Shown here: positions 51,001-63,000 of the stretch, piece by piece
Layout of the letters: each line of letters starts with the position of its first letter
How positions within the stretch are numbered: the stretch's first letter is position 1
Source of the DNA: Numida meleagris
Lineage: Eukaryota > Chordata > Aves > Galliformes > Numididae
Direction: 5' to 3'
Length of the DNA: 64,000 nucleotides
Assembly (NCBI RefSeq): GCF_002078875.1
Contig: NC_034411.1
Location: 2,126,194-2,190,193, forward strand
Notes under the pieces: model-generated
The model's database searches: none
What the model was told of the DNA's origin: nothing
What the model saw: the letters and a program-made list of their open reading frames with translations, nothing else
Translations under genes and position numbers: made by a program

Positions 51001-54000
51001 GTTAGCTGCTAACTCTTCTCTACGTAAGCCAAGAAGGTTCACTTTCACCTGCTTTACTATTTTAATAATTGATGCTCACACAGCTTTCAAAATTATTGAA
51101 TAGCAGCTTTCTTTGCAGGAACTACAATTGTTCTAAATGCTACTAAATTAAGCCTCTCTTCAGCTTGTTGACTGCGACCATTGTGCAGCTACTAGCAGCA
51201 TCACAGCTGTGTCAGGGAACTGATGCACTACCATGGACTGCTGGAGAGCTGCTTTCTTCACCCTTGTGCTGGATTCCTTTACCTCTGCAGTAGAAGCAGC
51301 ACAACAGGCAGCACCTCTTCTGATACCTCAGATCTCTGCACAAGCTATTACTGTATACTGCTGCTAATTTCGTTTTAAATTAGTGTGCCAGCTTGTGAAC
51401 TGCAGCAGCAGGGAGCCCTGGTTTGTGCTTCCTATCACATTTAACTGTTGTAGCTGCTGGGATCACATTTGAGAAGAGTATCTCTTTTGCCAGTACATCT
51501 AAATGTGATGAAGATGGAGATATAGGGCCCTCTGGTCCAAAGCCTGCAGGCACTAAAAGTTGTTGTTGTTTGTACCATCAAGAGCAATGTGGATATGTGT
51601 TTCTAGAGATGTACCCCATGCTTCCACTGTGCTGTCCATCATCATTTTCATGCCTCAAGGACTATTACTTTATGAGTGAGATGGATGCATCTGCAGAACT
51701 CGTTAACCCATTCTGCTGGCTGGCATTTCAAGTGTTGATCTACTCGATCTTTTGTGTTTTTCTTCTACATCATCTACAGACTGGTTTTCATGAGCTCAGG
51801 ACATAAGTAAACGTATAATCAACTAATCAACTTGAAATGCTACGTTTCTAACACGTACTCATTGATAATGCTGTTCTGATTGTATCTCAGGTGGTGGAGG
51901 AAATATATTTGAAATAGATGAACTACTTGGGAACATTAAGATAAAGAACTCTCCAGACTATGAAGACATGAATAAGTATACTCTTACAGTGAATGCAGTC
52001 AACAATAAATCTGCCCCTTTCTACCAGGTAAAAGTGCATTGCTGCAATGAACAGTGACATTTCCAGTCAGAGTAGATTTGAAATAGTGAGAGGAAGGATT
52101 ATCAGAGACATTTATTGTGCAAAATACATTAGTCACCCAGTCGTGTTCAGGGTCATATTTTTGCCACCAATATCCATTCTGAGGAACACTGTCTACCATA
52201 ATTCATTGAAATAATTTATAATCATGCAGGGTAGAATTTGACCCTCAGTTGTTTGCTGACTAATCTGTGCTGGGGAACAGGAATTCTTGCCGGCTGCTTT
52301 TAGTTAGAACTGGAAGCACTGTGTTAACTTTTCATGGCAGCAAAAGCAGTTTTCAGTAGATTGTTCTAATTCTGCTCTCTTTCTTTTTATTTGAAGAGTT
52401 ATTACACAATCAGCAGAACTACGAAATCTGTAGTTCCATTATTGGCTGCAACAGTAGGACATGGAACCTCCTAAACTTGTCCTATTCTTACTCATTCTGA
52501 AAGCTTCCAAAAACCTGATGCAAGTCTGAATTCCTGCATCTCTTGTATTAAAATCCTGTAGTGATCTCTGATGTCAAGCTTACAAAATTAAACATAACCT
52601 CGTCTTTTTCTACAGCACTCTCAAAGTTTAATTTATACTTTTTGTTACATATGCAAATAATAACAAAATGTTGCTAATTAAGACATTCTAAATATTCTAA
52701 GATGCACTAAACTCTTTTGTTTTCTAGGCAACTACTAATGTCACTGTTCTAGTGATTGATGTGAATGACAATGCTCCAGTATTTGCTCAGAATCCCTATT
52801 CCGCTTCCATAAACATGACTAATCCAGTAGGAGCTCATGTCATAACTGTGCATGCTACTGACAAAGATCAGGTAACTACTCATGTTTGATTTTGACACTG
52901 CTTTAAGCTGCAGCCCAAATGCATTTGTCTTCGTTCTCTAGGCATGAAATACCAATTGTAGCAGAAAGTGAATTGTAATTTACTAGCAGCGTTGAGAATT
53001 GGAAGTTAGGATTTTGTTATTTCTGCTCTGACAATGACGTGCCCCCTATTTTTGGGCGTATTTCCTCAGCTGTTTTTGCCCCAGCTTCCCCCCTTGTTGT
53101 GTGGAGTTGTACTAGTCTTTCAAAAGTACACAAGAGCATGAGCAATTTAGCGAGTGTGAAATTATCTGAACTTCTGTCATGGAGGATTCTCCAAAAACTA
53201 AACAACATATATCTGGCTTGAACATGTAAATGTACACTCATCAAATGCCACTGAAGAGTGGTACCCTAGCTCATTCTCTTTGTCTCCGTTGTTTAAAGTA
53301 ATTTTGTTTGACCGACTGACTTTGTCAGTACTGCACCCACCAGGGTTGTATCCAGGTAACAGGAGATATATCAGTCAGTCAGATCACCGGGACAACATCA
53401 ATATTAATTATGTCACTTAAAAGACAAAACATCTAGAAGTGACAGCAGAACACAAATATCAGGTGCATTCCTAATATTTCATGCATCGTTTTGGTTAAAA
53501 TATCTGTAGTTGTGATATATTGCTGCAAATAATCAAAAGGCCCTTTTTGCTGTTCACTATTCTTTTATATAAAACATGACATTGCTTATGAAAGTTGCCA
53601 GACTGAGAACCCTGCACTGAGACCTAATGGAACTCCCATCTTCAGATACGTCTGGTGATCTGCTCTGCATCCTTTCAGGATTCTGGAGCACGGCCCAGCA
53701 ATGAAGTCTTTGGCTCTAGTACTTCAACAGATTATATAGTGACAGTAGATGCTCATGCTGGGGTTTGATCCTGGTTCTGGGGAGATATGGAAGAAAAGAA
53801 TATAATGCTTTTCAGAAATACAGAGCAAAGTGCTATAGCGTAGAGGTTAAGGTTTGTCTCAGGAAAACAAAGTGCACAGAGCTACATTAAGTCCAGCTCT
53901 CATGTGGATGTAGGCAGGCAGGAATAGGGCTTACATGCATAGCAGCAAGGAGGCTGCAGCTCTCCTGAAGGTGCCACAAAGGCCTGTGGGACCTTGGCTT

Positions 54001-57000
54001 ATTCTTGTTGACATTGCTCCTTTAGGGGACTCTTGGCCGTACCCTCACAACAAACTTAATTTTTTTTTTTTTAAGAGACCTTTTCCCACATTTTTATTGT
54101 ATAACTGGCAAACGGCACCTGAATTTGCTTCCATTCTGTGGTTACATCAACATAGCTAACTGCAAGTTCCCATTTTTTTCTGAATAAATTGACTAGAGAC
54201 ATTAAGACACTGTAACATCTCTCATTTCAGTGTGTGTCCTATCCTTTAAAAAGTACTCACAGTTTTCTTTAGCACTGATACAGGAATTCCTAGCCTGGAA
54301 ATTAATTATTACTGCTTTTTTTTTTAGTAATATAAAAATACAGTTCTCAGTACATCTGACAGTGTGGACAAAGCTTTATGGCACCCATGGAAAGCAAATA
54401 CACTTTGGCAGACAAGGAATCTGAAGTGCATTGTCCCGAGTCACGTGGGAAATCTAGAAGAAAAAAATCTTCACTCATCAATGTCCTCCTCTTCTGGTTC
54501 TGCCTCTAAAAATCTAATTTAGATGTTCTAAGTTATGAATTTTGATTACAAAATTATTGAGTTAGCATTTTTGTATAAGCTAAAGTAGACTAAAAGTTTG
54601 TGCAGAGCTGAAGACCATGACCCACTTAAAGTCCCACTAAATGCACTGTTATATAAGTGTGTGTTCTTGGGACTATAAATAGGTATAGCTCTTGAAGCAT
54701 CAAAATTAATGGAGGGGAGACCATGACATGGTGCTGATGATTCTGTCCATTGGCTGCAGATGCTCTTGTGTTACAACTGAAGCATGAAGTATCTATGAGT
54801 CCTGATTATTCCTAGACGGTTAAAATGCTTCTGACATTCTGTCACCTGAAGCATGGAAATACTGATATTTCAGTGAGTCTGTCCTAAGGGACTAGGAGCT
54901 CTGAAATAACACGGTCCTGCAAGCATTAGTGACATAAAGTTGTGTTCCTTTCATGGCAGGGGCAAAATGGCCTTATCGAATACTACATTCTCCCAGATCT
55001 AAACTTCAGTCCATTCTTCTTGATAGAAGATGAGAGTGAGGGGAAAATAATAACAACTGGAAACCTGCCTGGATTTGAAGAGATCAATTTAACAGTGATG
55101 GCAAAGGACAAAGGTTCTCCATCTTTAAATGGTACTGCTGTGATTACTCTTAATGTGACTGATAACCGTCCATTTGTTCCTCAGTTTACTGAGAGCAAAA
55201 TCAGGTGAGTTTCCTAAGATGTATATAACTCGTACATATTCGCCAGGTGGTAGAACACACAGTAAAACTGAAAGTTGAAGATAATTATATTAGCATTTCC
55301 CTCTCATGTACTAGAAAGGTCTTTTTTCTTTCTCTTCTTCATCTTTTTTTTTTTATTTAATTGAAATGAAAGTCCAGGAAATCCTGCTATGTCGGTAGTA
55401 CTGGGAGCATAATGCAAGGCATCACCTTTCATTTCTTTACCATGCAGTTTATACAAGCCAAAGTCCTTTTCCTCTTGCACGCTAGTAAAACCATTTTCCT
55501 TAGACTTTACTCAAGAGTAAACAAATTTCTGGCTGCAAAAGTAGGGCTTACATTGATCTCTGAAGGCCACTGAGAACTAGGAAACAACTAGAAGGAATGG
55601 GGCAGGATTATCCATGGAGACCTTGCTATTAAGGAGTTAAGTTTCAAAGCCTGTCAATGCAACAGCTACTGAAAAATTTAACATTGATTTACCATTTATT
55701 TTCTATGTTAGCATTTCAGTTTTGGAGAACACAGGAGTGGATCATTCCATTTACACTTTTGTTGTGGCTGAAACTTCAGGAAAATCGGTTGTTTACACGA
55801 TTGTATCTGGCAATGAAAAAGGTGAGTACTATTTCACTTCTGACTCAAAATAGCAAGATAACAGACTAACCTGTCTTTTGTATGGCGGATGCTGCTGTAT
55901 TTAAATGAGGAGATGGAGATCAAAGATTAAAAAAATGGTGTCATTTCTTTAAATAAATAAATAAATATACACTGAACTTCTTTCAGATCTCTTCAGTGTA
56001 CATTACAGTTCGGTAATCTTTGGCTAAAAAAGGTGGCTATTACCTGCCAATAAATGGGTCCCCGTGGTATTAAGGTACAAACAACTGCAGGCTAAAGAAG
56101 GAAAACTAAAGTCCTCATAAGCAGGCAGCTTCCTCCCTGCCCATCACTGTTAGTCTCTCATTTCCTTGCACTTGCACCTTTGTTAGGGCATTTGTCCTTC
56201 AGATTCAGCAGCCATGAGGGAACTCCATTTGTGCACGCAAAGAATGGGAATAAATAAAAACTAACAGGAAACTTGGAAATCACGTGCGACAAGAGACTGC
56301 AATTTTGTTTTCCGAGTTAGTTGCTCCTTTACAAGTTTCTAAAGGTGTGTTTGGTCTGGGATAAGACCTCAGCTATAGTGCCTCTGCTGTTCAGACAGTG
56401 TAGAGATGCATTTCACATTTTTAAGAGCAGAGGGCCCACAGAAGCATCCCATGAGAAACTGTGATACAAGAGGTAGGAGAACTATAGGTGATATAATGAA
56501 GAAGGTCCATGCTTTTACTTTCAGGTCATTTTAGATTGGATCCGGAGAGTGGTCAGCTGAAAACAGCAATTAATTTGAACTATGAGGAAGTTTCTCAGTA
56601 TGTGCTTTTAGTGGAAGCAAATGAAAATGCCTCACCTGCTACACAAGTCCAGTCTTCAGGTAACTTTCCTTCAAAGGACTTTACGACTTGAATCAGGGCA
56701 GTGAACACAGGACATTTCTTTGTCTTCTGTATTTGCAACCAACGATGGGAATTGAGATTCTCCTTAATCTGAAAACTCTGGCAAGGAAGACAAAAAGCAG
56801 AAGGTCAAGGCTGTGCAGACCTTCTTCACAGTAGCAGCACCCTCAGAAAAGAACTTAATACCTGAGCACTGGACTGTTGATCAGGTACAGTCCTGAACAG
56901 CACAGCCAGGTGGAGAAGTCTGACAGAGAAACAGCTTTGGCTTCTCGCTGCCTGTTCCTACCACAGCTCCAGGAAAAGAGAAATAGCTCCTCTTCACATT

Positions 57001-60000
57001 TCCCTGCTACATTCCCTTTCTTTTCCCTCTTCCTCACATGCAGCATAGCTACCACTGCAAAGCCACAGCCTGGCTCAGCCTCTGAGAGTTGTGCTTTGTT
57101 GGTGTTTGTTGCTGTTGCAGACACAAGTCTGAGCAGCACCAGAGATAACCTGTGTTTGCTTACCAGGACTGTTTGCTCAGAATGTGATGATGCTGACAAT
57201 CACGGTGGAGGATGTAAATGAGAAGCCAGCATTTTTGAATAGTATGTACTCTGCTCTGATACCAAGCTCTGTGCCATACAAGTACCCGGTTATTACAGTT
57301 CAGGTAAAGCATCTTTCTGTGCTCTTCAGGAGGACACAAATCTTTTCAAATATTTGAATTTTTTTTTCAACGTGTTCACATTGGCTCGCAAAAGCTGGGG
57401 TCAAATTCTGCTCATCATCCAGGCTGACCATAATGCAGATGAAGGATGGGGTGCTTAGGGGACTAGTCCATAGCTGTCCTGCCAGTGGTTCTGTCAGAAG
57501 AGATATGCAGTCTGTTCTGACTCATGCTGCTGCCTAGAGGTTTGAAGCTTAAAGGATTACACACTGCACAGGCGACCGTTCTCTCATTGGTGCCATTAAC
57601 TGCTTTTTATCTGTCAAACCCAAATGGGAAATGAGCTACAAAATGGAGCAATTCTTTTTTCTTTCTTTCTAAGTTTCGTGTTTCTCAGTTCCTGTAGTCT
57701 GCTTCCTTTATTCTTGCAGTTGTGGCACCCTCCTAGGCTTTACAGGAAATGTGTTTCCTCTTTTATACCCTTGGTTTGATTCTGATAGCTTGCACCCCAC
57801 TTTGTTAGTGCAAAGGGAAAAAAATATGACTGTCCTTGAACTGTCCAGTTTTCCAAAGAGAAATTCAGTTTTATGATAGAAGGGTAATGCATAGTCCAAA
57901 AGCCACAAACTGTGCCTTAATACTGCCTTTTTTTTTTTTTTTTTTTGTAACCCAGGCCACAGATCCAGATTCAGGAGGCAATGGACTTCTGACGTACAGC
58001 TTATTGAATTATCAAGAAGAATTTGATGTCAACGAAAATACAGGGCAGATTTATACAGTTTCTATAGGAGGAAGAGCTGGATCAATTTTTCTGGAACTCC
58101 AAGCTGCAGACCAAGGTGGACTCACAGCCCAAACAACAGTCAACGTAAGGAAGATTGCTTTCTACTGTCCTAATTTCCTTCTATGTCAAAACTCTGTGTA
58201 AAATAAAGGCTAGGTTTGGTAATGACCAAAAAAAAAACCCACCCCAAAACACAGTAAATACCGGTCAGTAAGACTATCGGGTATACCAATACTCATTACA
58301 TACGTTCAGGCCAGAATTATAAGGTTGTTATTTCCTTTAACATATAGAAATACCTTGACATGAAAACTGACTTTTAGAGGATATTTTTCTGCTTATGGGC
58401 CAAATTAACCTCTTAACTAACTCAGACTATGGCTAAATCAAGATTGACCTCAACTTTGGAACTGCTACCAGGCATTGCAATTTGCTACCACTTCCCTTCT
58501 CCCTTGAGGGCGACCAAGATGATCAGAGGGCTGGAGCACCTCTCCTATGAGGAAAGGTTGAGGGAACTGGGCTTGTTTAGTTTGGAGAAGAGAAGGCTCC
58601 AGGGAGACCTCATTGTGGCCTTCCAGTACTTGAAGGGAGCGTATAAACAGGAGGGGGATCAATTGTTTGTGAGGGTGGATAGCGATAGGACAAGGGGGAA
58701 TGGTTTTAAGCTGAGACAGGGGAGATTTAGGTTAGATATTAGGAGGAAGTTTTTCACACAGAGGGTGGTGACGCACTGGAACAGGTTGCCCAGGGAGGTT
58801 GTGGATGCCCCATCCCTGGAGGCATTCAAGGCCAGGCTGGATGTGGCTCTGGGCAGCCTGGTCTAGTGGTTGGCAACCCTGCGCTTGGTAGGGGGGTTGA
58901 GACTCGATGATCTTTGAGGTCCTTTTCAACCCAAGCCATTCTATGATTCTATGATTCTGTGATTCTATCCTCCTTAGTACAATTCTTCCTAGGATATCCT
59001 CTTTATTAGTGCAAGAACATCCATGTGGCTACACAGCAGATGCATCTCATATAGATGTCCAAAACTCAGCCACTCCAGCAAAGACTTGAAATACGAAACT
59101 AGTTAGATAAGTGTCCTTTAAGTAGTTCATTTATAATAAATGCAGATCACTGACAGCTATACCTGGAGACTGTGCAGAGAAATCTAGATGTTTCCACGGT
59201 TTATCCATACTTAGTTTAGGAAATCTGTTTTTTTTAATCACATATATGGAAATAGAATGTAAGATATGAAAATCTGGCAAGCTCTTTTCCCCGACACCTT
59301 GCTGACAAGCCTAGTAGAGCTCTGTATTGGTTCAGTTACAATTTAATATATTCTTAAACTTTTGAATTGCTTAGAATACTGTAATTTCTACTGAAATTAA
59401 TGACATGGGAAATTGATTTCTCATTCTTAGCATCACCATTAGAGTTGTATTTCTTTTTAAGTCAGTCTTGGAGAGAGATATAGATGCTTCAGAAAGCCTT
59501 ACATGCAATTTCTTTATTTCTTAGGCAACTATTTATGTCACCTCCAGTAGCAACATTGTGGTGTTTGTTATTAATCAGAAGATCAATGCTGTTGAAAGAA
59601 ACATTGCTGAAGTAAAAAGGTATATTTTTAAACTGTGAAGCTTATTCTGATATTTATTGACAAGTTTAGAGCTCCTTTGAGAAAGGAGTGTGACAGCTGT
59701 CAGGAGAGGTAATACAGCCAGGGCCCATGAAAAGCTAGGCCTTCAACTTGGTGTAATGCAGAATAATTTGAGGGAATTCTCAGGAATCCATCAGAAGGAT
59801 ACACCATTTTTACCTGTAAGAATTTGGCTTGAGTTGACAAAAGTGTTGTTGGATTTCAAGAGATCCCTTTCTACCACAATGTTTCTGTAATTTTCCACTG
59901 CCTAGGGAAACATTTTTCCTGGATAGTTGGCCCAGTGTACACAGGTGGAGACCAATAGGATAGAAGATATACAGATCTTTCATTCTTTGACAAAAGTCAC

Positions 60001-63000
60001 GAGCCCACAAACCAAAATTCCCTTTACTGCAAATGAGAAATCCCCCTTGTGGGAGAACAGCAGTGCTGTTCAAGGTCCAGCATCTACAGCACTAGGAGAT
60101 TAGCAGTGTGTGGATACCCACAGTACAGTTAAAAACATATTTTGGCCTTTTCCCATTATTAATGAAGACACAGAATAATCTGGTTTTACAGAATTTTAGG
60201 GGAAATTGCTTTGAAGAGTGGAGAAAATGAGCTTTACCTTAAGGCTATCATGCCACCTATTTATTGTTGGTAAGAATTAAATAAGAGACCCTAGAGCTGC
60301 TCTTGCTCCACTCCTGGAAGCAGCTGGTACTGACGCATATCAAGATGGTGGATCAGCTGGGCCAGCAGTCTGATCCAGTGTCTGGATCCAGTGGGAGCCT
60401 CTCTTTAATAAAGAACAAGGAGAAAACGAGGATTATGAGATGAAATTTCCTTTCTCCTTCCATTACTGTTCATGGTACTCTGTAAGTACCATGCCTGAGT
60501 TCATAAGGAAAAAGAAACTGAGAATGAAACAAACCATATGCTGATTTGAAAAGCAGGACTAAATAAATATATGATATACTATGCAATATTGGTTATGAAA
60601 TCTAGGTATAAGGGGTTGCTAACTCTTTTCTAATTGATCAGTTATGGTTTTACAGCACCTATCTAAGAATTTTCAGGCTATGTACGAAAGCTTTATAGCA
60701 TCTACTAATGAAATGTATCATGAAAAGGACTGGATACTATTTCCCTACTACTCAGTGACATTGGGCAAATAGCTTAATTCCTTTGCTGATGATAATCCTG
60801 CATTTTGATGCCCTTAGGTTAGAATGCTAAAGAGCTGCAACATATTGTGTTAAGTACTACTTTTCTATCATCTAATCTCTAGTGTAAAAGAGCTTCTCAT
60901 CACTCAGTTAATAAAAAATGTTTTCTTAACACGATTGCAGGGTCCTGGAGGATAAACTTGAATGGAACGTATACATTGTTGATGTTTATGCCAATGAGCT
61001 TGAAAGGAGAGCAAGAAGCAGCACTGATGAAACCTTCATGAAAATTATTGCCATTGATAATGCAAACGGTGAAATACCCGCAGAAGATGTAAAAAGGTCT
61101 GTACAATCTTCTGGGTGTCAGAGCTATGCAGCTAGGCTTTTTCTTTCCCTAAAAATTACTAATGTCACGACAGGACAGTTTTAGGTCAAATAACAGCTTA
61201 TCTGACACCTAACCTGCAAGCTCAAACTGAATTTTTAGAAGGCAGAAAGCTTTCGTTATTTATTCAAAATTAATTTCCACAGTTTGTAGGTAACATGAAT
61301 GAGTCTCTTTAATTGCGCAAAATATATTTAAAAGTCATCTTAAAAGAAAATGGAAGAAGAAAGAATATCACTAACACAGATGTTGTCTTCGCTTCAGAAT
61401 TGCAGAATTTTGATTAAAAACTTGAATTTCAGGTGCATTTTATATTTATTTCATAATATGGCAGTGGTATGAGTACATATTCACATAAATATACTATTAA
61501 GGGGGGATGCTATTTAAAAGCAAGTAATTTCTAGACTCAGCACCTTTAACTAGAAATGGTTTGTGGCAGATAACAATGGAGCCTGTGGTCATAGGAAGCA
61601 CTCTGCATGGATACCTTTTCTGTGAGGAAAGCGTTGTTGGTATCTATAAACTGTTTATACGTGGCTGCCTCAATCTGGATTTAGAGGATGCTGTCCTCCC
61701 AAATCCAGTTTTCCAAACTCTGCAGCATTTCAGTTCATAAGCACCAGGGATGGTTTCTAGAAAAAGGCTTTTTTTTTTTTCCCAAATGAAAGGCATGACG
61801 AGCCTGAATCTTTGGAAAAGGTAGAGCAGCAGCGTGTGGCATTCTGTTATTTTCTTCACTAGTCTGCAAGCCAAAACAAAGCTCTGATAAATCATGAGCA
61901 CTTCAATTTTCTGTCTTCAGAAAACTCAGAGAGCAGCAGGAGAACATTGAGATAGAACTGGAGAAAATCTTTTCAGCACCTGTCACTGCTGATGTGGAAG
62001 AGGTTCCTGCGTCCTCAGCAACTCCTGAACTCATTGCAACCATCGTTCTCAGCGTTCTGCTAGCCTGCACCCTCATAGCCTTCCTGGCATACGTCGTTTT
62101 TTCTATTAAAAGGAAAAGGTACAAATATTTTTACTTCAACAATGTAATTTAGACAGGCAACTGATAAGTTTACTTCAAATGCTAACCTGAAAAATGCTAA
62201 TCTGATAAATTACTCATATCTGGATCAAGCGTTGCCCTAAGTTTTGCTGTAGATAGAAACAGTTTGGCTTTTTACTGCAGATATTAGTCACCTCTTTCAC
62301 CACATGTCACTTAAACTTGGTTCCTTTCGTGCTTGTTACAGAGAAACAGCGGAAACAAATACTTTTAAAAACAGAGAAATGTGGATAGATGTGAGGGGGG
62401 TGAAAAGTCGCTGTAATACACGTATATGTGCCTTGAGTTTCCTCAAACTGCATTAACTTGTATTCAGAAATTCAGGGAAATTCTGCTGCAGGGCCATATA
62501 GATGAGGAAAAGGAATACATTTTCAAGAAGACGGTGAATATTTACATTATTGCAATTAATTTAGACTCAAACAATTGTACAGGAAAGCAGGCAATCCTCA
62601 AAACAAATCCCCAGAACAATGCAGAAATTAGACGTTGTATTAAAATTATGACACCGATAGCTCACGTTCTGTTTTGAAAACAGTTGTAAAGCCAATCTTC
62701 AGAAAGAATTCTATTTTAATGCAGTTATCATTTTCAGAAGGTATCAGCAGAAGTATTTAGTTAAGAAGCAAATGGAGATGGAGGGTGTTGATAATCCATC
62801 TGTAGTTGACAAAAACGGAAGTCTGAAAAGCGTAGTGAAACTGGAGGACATGAACGATGTGTAAGTAGAACGCTGATGTCACAAATTTATAAATATTAGC
62901 TGACCAAAACGTATTTTTTGATTATTCTGGTAACACGGGATTCTCCTTGCATCTTTTGATAGTGTATATAATGATTTCTAGGAACCATTCCACTAACAGG

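Noticed and set aside
51423..51806. 127-residue frame inside an intron, with a hydrophobic stretch
   Set aside because: It lies between exons 50918 and 51891, lacks cadherin motifs and splice sites that fit the frame, and has no recognisable family.
53828..53900. tRNA-like wording (GCGTAGAGGTTAAGG)
   Set aside because: No cloverleaf can be drawn; A and B boxes are not at the right distance.
58429..58866. 145-residue frame as a host gene
   Set aside because: ORF2 C-terminus of a CR1 element with CR1 3' end following.
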